From JAKAWM01 sp049966695 (GTDB taxonomy: Bacteria; Actinomycetota; Acidimicrobiia; Acidimicrobiales; Palsa-688), in contig JBMFUG010000039.1 of assembly GCA_049966695.1 (NCBI GenBank), positions 1 through 23,843 of the forward strand: a DNA stretch of 23,843 nt, in the 5' to 3' direction. Below the pieces are notes generated by a model, which saw only the letters and a program-made list of their open reading frames with translations, ran no database searches and was not told the DNA's origin. Positions 7,141 to 14,496 of the stretch are shown here, piece by piece. The first letter of the stretch is position 1, and each line of letters begins with the position of its first letter. A program made the translations under genes and the position numbers.

Positions 7141-7842
7141 TCAGCGGGGAGGGAGCAGGTCTAGGTCGGCCCGGCTGATCAGGCCGGTAGCTAGCGCCCA
7201 TTCAGCAAGGTGCTGGAGCGCGTTATCGCCCAAGAGGTTGGGCACGCCAGCGTTTGTGAGACGTGTGCGCAGGTACTCGACCCGCTTGATTAGCGTGGTA
7301 CGAGGCCAGGCGAGCCGGGCCGCCGCGTCCGCGTAGCTCTTGGGATGAGGGTCATAACGAGGGAAGCTCTCTAGGTAGCCAGAGAACAGCGCTACCAGCG
7401 CCAGCTTGTCAGCAGGGGTGATCGACACGTCAGTCGCAGCCCTAGTCGGGCTTTCTTCGACCGCCGGGACAGGCGAGGAGCTTTCGCCGGGGCGGGACGC
7501 TAGCTCCGGCATGTCGATCGCGAGCGCGTGGCGTCGGGTAGCTCCCTCAACGATCACAGTGATCGGCCCCACCAGGGCCAACCGGCGTTCGGGCGGGAGC
7601 ACCGTCCGGATGCCGACGTCGTCGACCACCTCGAGCGGCCGCACGGTACTTCGGTTGACGAGCCACCACACCCCCGACTCAACCTTGACAGATCCTGCAA
7701 ATCTGGAAATACCGAGGTCGCTCGGGTCTAGGCACAAAGTGGCCTGCCTAGAGCGGCCGAAGGTCAGCTCCTGGCCCTCGGTCAGCTCTATGCGACGGTC
7801 GCCCAAGCGCACCGTAAGCCTGCCTGCTGCCACACTTGGCAC
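7141..7842 (-). CDS. FHA-domain protein with C-terminal helical (HTH-like) region
   Basis: Protein of 233 residues. The N-terminal FHA domain (about 7-105), a phosphothreonine-reading fold, has the GRS turn (G29-R30), a DLGISRFAG loop (S46-R47; the usual SRxH histidine is Ala49) and VNRS (N63). A Pro/Ser-rich linker (about 112-135) leads to a helical region (about 138-230) with KSYADAAARLAWPRTTLIKRVEYLRTRL, which reads like a helix-turn-helix that tests a grid of arginines, and a short C-terminal helix pair. FHA proteins usually work with Ser/Thr kinases; none is in the window. The GTG at 7842 is the likely start. The gene diverges from leuS and may be a phospho-dependent regulator (inference). 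Confidence 0.75.
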   Translation of the reverse strand: MPSVAAGRLTVRLGDRRIELTEGQELTFGRSRQATLCLDPSDLGISRFAGSVKVESGVWWLVNRSTVRPLEVVDDVGIRTVLPPERRLALVGPITVIVEGATRRHALAIDMPELASRPGESSSPVPAVEESPTRAATDVSITPADKLALVALFSGYLESFPRYDPHPKSYADAAARLAWPRTTLIKRVEYLRTRLTNAGVPNLLGDNALQHLAEWALATGLISRADLDLLPPR

Positions 7843-7975
7843 GGTAGCTCAACACCGCTCGCCTGGCAGTGCTGCGCCAAGGCGTGCCCACTGGCACAAT
7901 GCTGGCTGGGCTGGGCCGGGCCGGCGTCTCGCGCTCCGACAGGGCCCTACGGCTGGGCCAAGGCCGGCGATCACA

Positions 7976-7981
7976 TAGCCT
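7976..7981 (+). promoter_or_regulatory. -10 box TAGCCT of leuS (leaderless)
   Basis: TAGCCT ends six nucleotides before the leuS ATG, and no SD sequence lies between. Transcription would start at or next to the ATG, giving a leaderless mRNA. Confidence 0.5.
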
Positions 7982-7987
7982 GGGGCC

Positions 7988-10453
7988 ATGAGCTACGCGT
8001 ACGACGCTCAGGAACTCGAGGAACGCTGGCAGGCTCGCTGGTCTGCTCAGCACGCGAACGAGGTCAGCAATGACGACCCAAGGCCACCGTTCTATGTGCT
8101 GTGCATGTACCCCTACCCGAGCGGTGCCGCTCACCAAGGTCACGTGCGCAACTACACCTTTGGCGACTTGAACGTCCGCTGGCGCACGATGCAGGGCTAC
8201 TGCGTCCTGAGCCCCATAGGCTTCGACAGCTTCGGCTTGCCTGCTGAAAATGCGGCCATCAAGGGAGGTACCCACCCGCGCCTTTTCACTGAGGAGCGCA
8301 TCGCAGAGCTGCAGCGCTCGCTTCGTCGTCTCGGGGCTGGTTACGACTGGAGGCGCACCCTGCGTAGCCACGACCCCGAGTACATCCGCTTCAACCAGGT
8401 CATCTTCTTGCGTTTTTTGGAGGCTGGGCTCGCCTACCGTAAAAAAGCGCCTGTCAACTGGTGCCCTGGGTGCGCCACTGTGCTAGCCAACGAACAGGTC
8501 CGCCCAGACGGCACATGCGAGCGCAGCGGCGACCTTGTCACGAAGAGGGACCTGGAGCAGTGGTTCTTCCGTATCACCGCCTACGCCGATGAGCTACTGG
8601 CGGACCTCGAAGGCCTTGAATGGCCCGAGAGGGTAAAGACGATGCAGCGCAACTGGATCGGCCGTTCCGAAGGGGCACAGTTCGAAATGGCTGTCGTGGG
8701 CTCGGACGAGCGTATCGAGGTCTTCACCACCCGCCCAGACACGGCGTTCGGCATGACCTTCGTGGTGCTGGCCCCAGAGCACCCTCTCGTAAGCTCGATA
8801 GTGCCCGACGAGCGAAAAGACCAAGTGCAAGCTTTTGTGGAGCGCGTGCGCTCCGAGCCGGAGGTCGAGCGTCAATCGACTGAGGCCTCTTTGGAAAAGC
8901 GTGGTATTTTCACCGGCGCCCACGCCATTAACCCGTTCAACAATAAAAGGGTCCCAATTTACCTGGCAGATTACGTGCTAATGTCGTACGGGACGGGGGC
9001 GGTCATGGCTGTGCCGGGCGAAGACCAGCGCGACTGGGACTTTGCCCAGGCTCATGGCTTGCCAGTGGTCCGCACTGTCCGGCCTCCTGATGGCTGGGAG
9101 GGCGAGGCCTACACCGGGGACGGCCCGGCTATCAACAGCGAGTGGCTTGACGGGCTGAACGTGGCAGAAGCAAAGAAAAAAGCCATAGCCTGGTTGGAAA
9201 GCACCGGCACTGGGCGGGCTAGCGTGCAGTACCGCCTGCGGGACTGGCTGGTTTCACGTCAGCGCTACTGGGGTTGCCCCATACCGGTGGTGTACTGCCC
9301 CAAGGACGGCATAGTCCCCGTCCCCGAGGAGCAGTTACCGGTTTTGCTGCCCGACGACGTGCAGTTCCGGCCAACTGGCGAGTCGCCGCTGCGCTATCAC
9401 GAGGGGTTCCGCTGGACGACTTGCCCGAAATGTGGCGGACGGGCCGAACGTGAGACCGACACCATGGACACCTTCGTTGACTCCTCTTGGTACTACCTCA
9501 GGTTCTGCGACCCCTGGGAACGGTCGGCCCCGGTCAACCAAAACGCGGTGCGCCGCTGGATGCCGGTCGACCAGTACATAGGCGGCATCGAGCACGCCAT
9601 TTTGCACCTGCTTTACGCCCGGTTTTACACCCGGGCGCTGGGGGACGTCGGGCTTTCTCCCAAGGAGCTCAGGGAGCCTTTCAAGAGGCTGTTCACCCAA
9701 GGCATGATCCGCATGGGCGGGACCAAGATGTCGAAGTCAAAAGGCAACCTGATAGCGCCTGAAAAGTACTACCGGACAGTTGGGGCAGACTCGCTGCGGA
9801 TATTTCATTTGTTCGTGGGGCCACCGGCCGACGACTTCGACTGGACGGAGCAAACTGACGAGGTAATTGACGGTTGCCGGCACTTCTTGGACCGCGTCTG
9901 GCGCTTGGGCACCGGTAACGTCGAGCGGGCCAGTGTGGTGGAAAGAGACGAGGCAGCCGAGGATGCCGCGGTCACTCGGGCCACTCACCGCCTGGTCGCA
10001 AAGGTGACCCAAGACTTCGAACGCTGGTCTTACAACACCGCGGTGGCCGCGCTCAGGGAGCACACCAACCTCCTGTACCGCTATGTCCAGTCTCCGGGGG
10101 GAGCTCGCCGGGCGACCCTGGACCACGCCCTCGACACGCTCGTTTTGCTGTTGGCGCCTATGGCGCCGCACCTGACCGCTGAGCTTTGGTCGCGTCGGAA
10201 CGAGGCGAGCGCCGATGTGCATGCGCAGCCCTGGCCGGTGCCTGACCCGGCCATGCTAGAAGAAGAGCTGGTGACGTTGGTCGTACAGGTCAACGGCAAG
10301 CTGCGCGAGCGGCTAGCGGTACGTCCGGAGGCTAGCGAGGACGAGGTGGTGGCGCTTGCGCTCGGCAGCGCTAAAGTCGCAGCTCAGCTGGAGGGGCGCT
10401 CGCCCCGCCGTGTTATCGCCAGGCCGCCGCACCTGGTCAACATTGTGATCTGA
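7988..10453 (+). CDS. leuS: Leucyl-tRNA synthetase
   Basis: Cytoplasmic class I aminoacyl-tRNA synthetase that charges tRNA-Leu with leucine, 821 residues, the normal bacterial length. The HIGH-type signature is at 49-52 (PSGAAHQGHVRNY) and the KMSKS loop at 580-584 (GGTKMSKSKGN). A CP1 editing domain lies between them, with the threonine-rich TTRPDTAFG and the YGTGAVMAVPGEDQRDWDF segment that carries the editing Asp. The zinc-like CPKCGG motif, the leucine-specific region and the anticodon-binding helix bundle follow, ending with the C-terminal domain VVQVNGKLRERLAV. The start is the ATG at 7988, directly behind a -10-like TAGCCT box and without an SD. Confidence 0.98.
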   Translation: MSYAYDAQELEERWQARWSAQHANEVSNDDPRPPFYVLCMYPYPSGAAHQGHVRNYTFGDLNVRWRTMQGYCVLSPIGFDSFGLPAENAAIKGGTHPRLFTEERIAELQRSLRRLGAGYDWRRTLRSHDPEYIRFNQVIFLRFLEAGLAYRKKAPVNWCPGCATVLANEQVRPDGTCERSGDLVTKRDLEQWFFRITAYADELLADLEGLEWPERVKTMQRNWIGRSEGAQFEMAVVGSDERIEVFTTRPDTAFGMTFVVLAPEHPLVSSIVPDERKDQVQAFVERVRSEPEVERQSTEASLEKRGIFTGAHAINPFNNKRVPIYLADYVLMSYGTGAVMAVPGEDQRDWDFAQAHGLPVVRTVRPPDGWEGEAYTGDGPAINSEWLDGLNVAEAKKKAIAWLESTGTGRASVQYRLRDWLVSRQRYWGCPIPVVYCPKDGIVPVPEEQLPVLLPDDVQFRPTGESPLRYHEGFRWTTCPKCGGRAERETDTMDTFVDSSWYYLRFCDPWERSAPVNQNAVRRWMPVDQYIGGIEHAILHLLYARFYTRALGDVGLSPKELREPFKRLFTQGMIRMGGTKMSKSKGNLIAPEKYYRTVGADSLRIFHLFVGPPADDFDWTEQTDEVIDGCRHFLDRVWRLGTGNVERASVVERDEAAEDAAVTRATHRLVAKVTQDFERWSYNTAVAALREHTNLLYRYVQSPGGARRATLDHALDTLVLLLAPMAPHLTAELWSRRNEASADVHAQPWPVPDPAMLEEELVTLVVQVNGKLRERLAVRPEASEDEVVALALGSAKVAAQLEGRSPRRVIARPPHLVNIVI

Positions 10454-10518
10454 GCACGGGGCACGAGGAGAGCACCTTGCACGGGGCACGAGGACCGGCC
10501 CGTCGCGCTGGCGCTCTC
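10454..10518. repeat. Two direct repeats after leuS
   Basis: GCACGGGGCACGAGGA occurs at 10454-10469 and again at 10479-10494 (25-nt period), immediately after the leuS stop. AGGAGAGC (10465) can pair with GCTCTCCT (10513), giving a large imperfect hairpin between the convergent leuS and PAC2 genes. It may be part of a terminator, although no T-run is seen. Confidence 0.4.
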
Positions 10519-11385
10519 CTAGTGCGTTTCGCCTCGCAGGTATTTTTCAAGCTCGGCCGCGATCTCGTCTCCTGTTGGCAGGTGGGTGAACTCGGTGGCC
10601 GACAGGCCAACTTCGGCGTCGTGCTGGGCTTCGAGCTGGCGGACCATGGCTGAGTGCTCCTCGCTGGCAGCGATGAGCTCTTGGATCTGGTCGCGAGCCT
10701 TGCGGCCTGCTTGGTGGAGGTCGTCGGTGTTGAGCCTTGTACCTGTGAGCCGGGCAAGCTCGTCCAAAAGAGCTGCCGATGCCTCGGGGTAGGGCATGCC
10801 CGAGGCGTAGTGCGGGACGCGCGCCCACAACCCCACCGACGGCACGCCCGCGTCGGCAAAAGCCACTTCAAGCACCGCTTGTGCACCTGCGGGCACTTCC
10901 ATGGTCACGGGCAGGAAGCCGACTTGACCGGCCAGCTCGTCGCTGTTTGAGGTAGCCGTGAGGCGCACGGGCCTCGTGTGGGGCACGGGTGCCGGAAAGG
11001 CTCCCAAGCCCACGACGAGCTCCACTCCGAGGCGTAGCCCGAGGGCCACGACTTCTGTGCTCCATTCGTGCCAACGCATGTCGGGCTCGGGGCCGTTTAG
11101 CACCAGCAAGCTGCGGCCGTCGGTGCGGACGGCGGCAGCGAGGCGCATTTCGGGCCAAGTGAGCCCTTGGTGGCGGCCGTTCGATAGTTTCAGCATGGGA
11201 CGCCGGGACCGGTAGTCGATCAGGGCGTCAGTGTCGAAGGTCGCGATGACCTCGTGGTCGAGGGAGCCAAGCAAGGTGTCGATCGCTGTGGTCGCTGCGA
11301 ACCCCGCGTCCACCCATCCTTGGAGGCTTATTACGAGCACCGGGTGCTCAAGCGCTGGCCAGCTGCGCACTGTGGCAAATGTCAC
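10519..11385 (-). CDS. PAC2 family protein
   Basis: 288-residue member of the PAC2 family, named for eukaryotic proteasome-assembly chaperone 2. Actinobacterial homologues occur in lineages with proteasomes, but their exact role is not settled. The sequence shows the family's opening (HPVLVISLQGWVDAGFAATTAID), the acidic DYRSRRPML segment, a LGAFPAPVPHTRPVRLTATS stretch and VPSVGLWARVPHYASGMPYPEAS. A coiled C-terminal tail (about 215-285) ends in AAELEKYLRGE. The start is the GTG at 11385 with AGGTGAT upstream. It diverges from the thioredoxin gene over a 61-nt spacer. Confidence 0.9.
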   Translation of the reverse strand: MTFATVRSWPALEHPVLVISLQGWVDAGFAATTAIDTLLGSLDHEVIATFDTDALIDYRSRRPMLKLSNGRHQGLTWPEMRLAAAVRTDGRSLLVLNGPEPDMRWHEWSTEVVALGLRLGVELVVGLGAFPAPVPHTRPVRLTATSNSDELAGQVGFLPVTMEVPAGAQAVLEVAFADAGVPSVGLWARVPHYASGMPYPEASAALLDELARLTGTRLNTDDLHQAGRKARDQIQELIAASEEHSAMVRQLEAQHDAEVGLSATEFTHLPTGDEIAAELEKYLRGETH

Positions 11386-11446
11386 ACCATCACCTGCGGC
11401 AACGAGTTAGGGAATGTCATTCTGCTTCGCGACGCTATACCTATTG

Positions 11447-12154
11447 ATGCCTCTTGCTATAGATGTCACAGACGCGACCTTTCAAGCCGAGGTGCTGGAG
11501 CGCTCCGTACAGGTGCCTGTGGTAGTGGACCTGTGGGCCGCTTGGTGCGCACCCTGCCGCATGATCGGGCCAATTTTGGAAAAAGTCGTAGCCGAACGTA
11601 ACGGGACCGTAGCCCTCGCCAAAGTCGACGTGGATGCCAACCCGCAGGTGGCTGCGATGTTCCAGGTGCAGTCCATCCCAGCCGTTTACGCTCTCAAGGA
11701 CAGGCAGGTAGTGAGCGGTTTCCTGGGGGCCCAGCCAGAGCCCGCGGTAAGAGCGTGGCTGGACCAGGTGGCACCTGCTCCTACCGAAGTAGACGACCTC
11801 ATCGCGACCGGGGACGAGGCTTCTTTGCGCAAAGCGGTCGAGCTAGAGCCTGGCAACGAAAAGGCCGTGCTCGCCCTGGCCTCGCTCCTTGTCGACAAGG
11901 GCGGCGATGACGAAAAGCAGGAGGCTCTGGGCCTACTGGCGAGGCTCCCCGAGACCCCCGAAGTGCGCCACCTACTGGCTCTCGCCCGTGTAGGAGCTGA
12001 GCAGGACCCGGCCGAACGCCTTGATGCTTTGCTCGGCCGAGTGAAGCAAGACGCTGCAGCTCGCCAGGAGTACCTTGACCTGCTGGAGGTGATGGGCCCT
12101 GATGACCCCCGGGTGGCCAGTTACAGGAAAGCCCTGACCGCGCGCCTGTTCTGA
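11447..12154 (+). CDS. Thioredoxin with TPR tail (CnoX/YbbN-like)
   Basis: Protein of 235 residues. An N-terminal thioredoxin domain (about 5-108) has the active site W33-C34-A-P-C37 and the cis-proline loop SIPAVYAL. A helical tail (about 112-230) follows, with tetratricopeptide-like repeats (ASLRKAVELEPGNEKAVLALASLL). This is the architecture of CnoX/YbbN co-chaperones, which hand oxidation-damaged proteins to chaperones. Whether CxxC here makes it a reductase as well is unknown. The ATG at 11447 begins the domain cleanly, with a TATACC box five nucleotides before it and no SD, suggesting leaderless mRNA. An in-frame ATG at 11414 would add 11 unrelated residues. Confidence 0.9.
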   Translation: MPLAIDVTDATFQAEVLERSVQVPVVVDLWAAWCAPCRMIGPILEKVVAERNGTVALAKVDVDANPQVAAMFQVQSIPAVYALKDRQVVSGFLGAQPEPAVRAWLDQVAPAPTEVDDLIATGDEASLRKAVELEPGNEKAVLALASLLVDKGGDDEKQEALGLLARLPETPEVRHLLALARVGAEQDPAERLDALLGRVKQDAAARQEYLDLLEVMGPDDPRVASYRKALTARLF

Positions 12155-12207
12155 GCACCTGGGCTGGCTCGTGCCTGGCCGTTTTCAAACTGCGCACGGA
12201 CATGGGT

Positions 12208-12213
12208 TAACCT
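12208..12213 (+). promoter_or_regulatory. -10 box TAACCT before folP2
   Basis: TAACCT lies 10 nt before the ATG. There is no SD sequence, which fits a leaderless or nearly leaderless transcript for the folP2-holA unit. Confidence 0.45.
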
Positions 12214-12223
12214 CGTCAGCGCC

Positions 12224-13054
12224 ATGCTGCTCGAGCTTGGGGACCGCCGCTACGACTTGAGCGTGCGTGCTTTGGTAATGGCTATCCTCAACCGGACCCC
12301 CGACTCGTTCTTTGACAAGGGTGCCACTTGGTCAATGGACGCCTTTTGGAGGAGGGCCGAGCAGGTGGTAACAGAGGGGGCAGACATCTTGGACGTGGGC
12401 GGCGTCAAGGCCGGCCCTGGCCCCGAAGTGAGCGAGGCGGAGGAGCTCGACAGGGTCTTGCCGGCGGTGCAAGGTCTGGTGGCCCGTTTTGACGTACCGG
12501 TTTCAGTGGACACATGGAGGTCCACCGTGGCCGACGAGGCGTTCCGAGCAGGTGCCGTGCTGGGCAACGACATCAGCGGGTTCGCAGATCCCCGCTACCT
12601 TGAGGTCGCTGCTAGCGCCGGCGCCTCGGTGGTCGCCACGCATATCCGCTTGGCACCAAGGGTCGCCGACCCAGAACCTGTCTATAGGGACCTGGTAGGT
12701 GATGTCAGCTCGTTCTTATTAGAACGAGCGAGGCGCTGCCACGTGGCTGGTATCCCCCCTTCCCGGGTTATTTTGGATGCCGGCCTTGACCTGGGCAAGA
12801 CGGCCGAACAGTCTCTCGCCCTGCTCCGGGCTTCGGGTCGTCTGGCTGCTTTGGGCTACCCGCTTTTGCTGTCTGCGTCCAACAAGACCTTCTTGGGCCG
12901 GGTGCTCGACTTAGAGGTCGACCAGCGCCAGCTGGCGAGTGTCGCTGCCCATGCATTTGGCATAGCCCTGGGCTGCCGGGTACTGCGTGCTCACGATGTG
13001 CGCGGCACGTGCCGTGCCCGGGACATGATGGCAGCGGTGCTGGAGGCACGTTGA
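12224..13054 (+). CDS. folP2: FolP2-type dihydropteroate synthase homologue
   Basis: 276-residue TIM-barrel protein of the dihydropteroate synthase (DHPS) family. Seen: NRTPDSFFDKG (23-33), SVDTW, GNDISG, DAGLDLGKT, SNKTFLG and RAHDVRGT. The diphosphate/pABA loop that reads DVGGESTRPG in true DHPS is DVGGVKAGPG here (57-66), and the SRK substrate motif is SNK. These are the changes seen in mycobacterial FolP2, reported to lack DHPS activity, so I call it FolP2-like rather than folP. A genuine FolP may be encoded elsewhere. The ATG at 12224 has no SD. The stop overlaps the holA start (TTGA), so the two are translationally coupled. Confidence 0.82.
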   Translation: MLLELGDRRYDLSVRALVMAILNRTPDSFFDKGATWSMDAFWRRAEQVVTEGADILDVGGVKAGPGPEVSEAEELDRVLPAVQGLVARFDVPVSVDTWRSTVADEAFRAGAVLGNDISGFADPRYLEVAASAGASVVATHIRLAPRVADPEPVYRDLVGDVSSFLLERARRCHVAGIPPSRVILDAGLDLGKTAEQSLALLRASGRLAALGYPLLLSASNKTFLGRVLDLEVDQRQLASVAAHAFGIALGCRVLRAHDVRGTCRARDMMAAVLEAR

Positions 13055-14076
13055 CCGGGCAAAACGCCACAGGAGCCGAAGGCGGCGTCTGGCTCGTACA
13101 AGGCGATGACGCGTCTTTGGTGCGCGAGGCTGTAAGCGGCTTGGTGAAGGACCTCTTGGGCGGGGCTGAGCCTTCTCTGGCCTTGGAGCACATGGACTCA
13201 GAGGAGCTTGACCTGGCCCAGGTGGCTGATGCTTGCCGTACGCCCCCGTTTTTGTCCGACCGACGTGTTGTGGTGGTCCACGACATAGGTCGCTTCAGCC
13301 TTGAGCAGGTCCAGCCCCTCTTGACGTACCTGGGAGAGCCATTGGCCAGCACCCGCCTTGTCTTGGTCGGAGGAGGGGGGCAGGTGCCCGCCAAGCTGGT
13401 CAGTGCGGTGAAGCAGGTGGGGACGGTCATAAGCACCGATGTGAGCGGTAAGCAGGTGCACACATGGTTGAGCGAGAAGCTTGCTCAAGCGCCAGTCAAG
13501 CTCGCCCCGTCAGCTGCTGCCCTTTTGGAGTCCCATTTAGGAGAGGATGTCAGCCGGCTGGGCGGGTTGTTGGCAGCCTTGCAGTCCGCCTACGGTCCAG
13601 GGGCCAGGCTGGGGCCAGAGGAGCTCGTACCTTATTTGGGGAGCCCTGGTCCCGTTCCTCCATGGGAGCTTACGGACGCCATCGATGCCGGGCACGCCGA
13701 AAAGGCTGTTCAGTCGCTCCACAGGATGCTCGAAGCCGGTGGCCGCCACCCGCTAGTCGTCCTGGCCACTCTGCAGCGGCACTTCACCAACGCTCTCGCG
13801 GTCCAGTCGCCTGCATTGAGAAGCGAAGCTCAAGCGGCTGAGATCTTGGGGATAGCCAAGGGGCGCAGTACTTTCCCAGCACGCAAGGCTCTGGGCGTAG
13901 CCCGGCGGCTTGGGGCACGCGGGACAGGGGATGCCGTAGTGGCGCTGGCCGAAGCGGAGCTGCAGCTAAAAGGCAAGATCGACTGGCCGCCAGAACTGGT
14001 GCTCGAGGTCTTGGTCGCGCGCCTGTGCAGGCTGGCCAGGGCCTCGTCCAGGGCCTCGGGAGGTCAACGGCCCTAA
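13051..14076 (+). CDS. holA: DNA polymerase III subunit delta
   Basis: Clamp-loader delta subunit, which opens the beta sliding clamp at the replication fork, 341 residues. The sequence shows the delta-family layout: GGVWLVQGDDASLVREAVSGLVKDLL (start of the AAA+-like fold, without Walker residues), TPPFLSDRRVVVVHDIGRF, LVLVGGGGQVPAKLVSAVKQ, SDVSRLGGLLAAL-type helices and the C-terminal domain VLATLQRHFTNALAVQSP...KSTFPARKALGVARRL-like segment. I choose the TTG at 13051 because GGAGG lies four to five nucleotides upstream and TTGA overlaps the folP2 stop. An ATG at 13009 would lie inside folP2 and add unrelated residues. Confidence 0.9.
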   Translation: MTGQNATGAEGGVWLVQGDDASLVREAVSGLVKDLLGGAEPSLALEHMDSEELDLAQVADACRTPPFLSDRRVVVVHDIGRFSLEQVQPLLTYLGEPLASTRLVLVGGGGQVPAKLVSAVKQVGTVISTDVSGKQVHTWLSEKLAQAPVKLAPSAAALLESHLGEDVSRLGGLLAALQSAYGPGARLGPEELVPYLGSPGPVPPWELTDAIDAGHAEKAVQSLHRMLEAGGRHPLVVLATLQRHFTNALAVQSPALRSEAQAAEILGIAKGRSTFPARKALGVARRLGARGTGDAVVALAEAELQLKGKIDWPPELVLEVLVARLCRLARASSRASGGQRP

Positions 14077-14148
14077 AGCGTGCGCTTTCTGCAGCACCGG
14101 GGACCGCCGGCAGGGGCACCAGGTACGGCAGCGCTAGGAGCGCCGGTG
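14077..14148. other. Spacer between convergent holA and rpsT
   Basis: GCACCGG (14096) and CCGGTGC (14142) are inverted arms 39 nt apart, and several smaller GC dyads lie between them. It may act as a terminator for both convergent genes, but no T-run is visible. Confidence 0.35.
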
Positions 14149-14424
14149 CTAGGGGTGGCGGCTGGCAGCAGAACGAGCGGCAACGCGCATGAGCGCTGAC
14201 TTGCGGTTCGCCGCTTGGTTGGGATGTATGATCCCACGGGCCGCGGCCTTGTCCAACCTCTTCACCGCTGTACGCAGTTGCTCGGTTGCCGCCTCGCTAC
14301 CCTGCTCGACCGCCTGAAGCGCGTTTTTGATGCGGGTCTTCAGCTCGGACCTGGCAGCCTTGTTGCGTTGGCGGCGCTTCTCGTTGGTCTTGTTACGCTT
14401 TATCTGGCTCTTGATGTTCGCCAC
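14149..14424 (-). CDS. rpsT: 30S ribosomal protein S20
   Basis: Small basic 16S rRNA-binding protein of the 30S subunit, 91 residues. It begins VANIKSQIKRNKTNEKRRQRNKA and ends with the typical LDKAAARGIIHPNQAANRKSALMRV segment. The start is the GTG at 14424. No SD is present, but TATCAT (14435-14440, minus strand) lies 10 nt upstream, so leaderless translation is likely. It is divergent from lepA, with 72 nt between the starts. Confidence 0.96.
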   Translation of the reverse strand: MANIKSQIKRNKTNEKRRQRNKAARSELKTRIKNALQAVEQGSEAATEQLRTAVKRLDKAAARGIIHPNQAANRKSALMRVAARSAASRHP

Positions 14425-14434
14425 AGGAACAAAA

Positions 14435-14440
14435 ATGATA
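14435..14440 (-). promoter_or_regulatory. -10 box TATCAT before rpsT
   Basis: TATCAT on the minus strand, 10 nt ahead of the GTG, in the 72-nt region shared with lepA. No SD follows, consistent with a leaderless start. Confidence 0.4.
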
Positions 14441-14496
14441 GCAGATCCGGTCGCGGGCTGGAAGGTTCGCCCGCGTGCGCCAGACTGGGTAGCCGG

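Noticed and set aside
14215..14496. N-terminal extension of LepA
   Set aside because: It overlaps rpsT on the other strand and precedes the canonical LepA start; no similarity to LepA.
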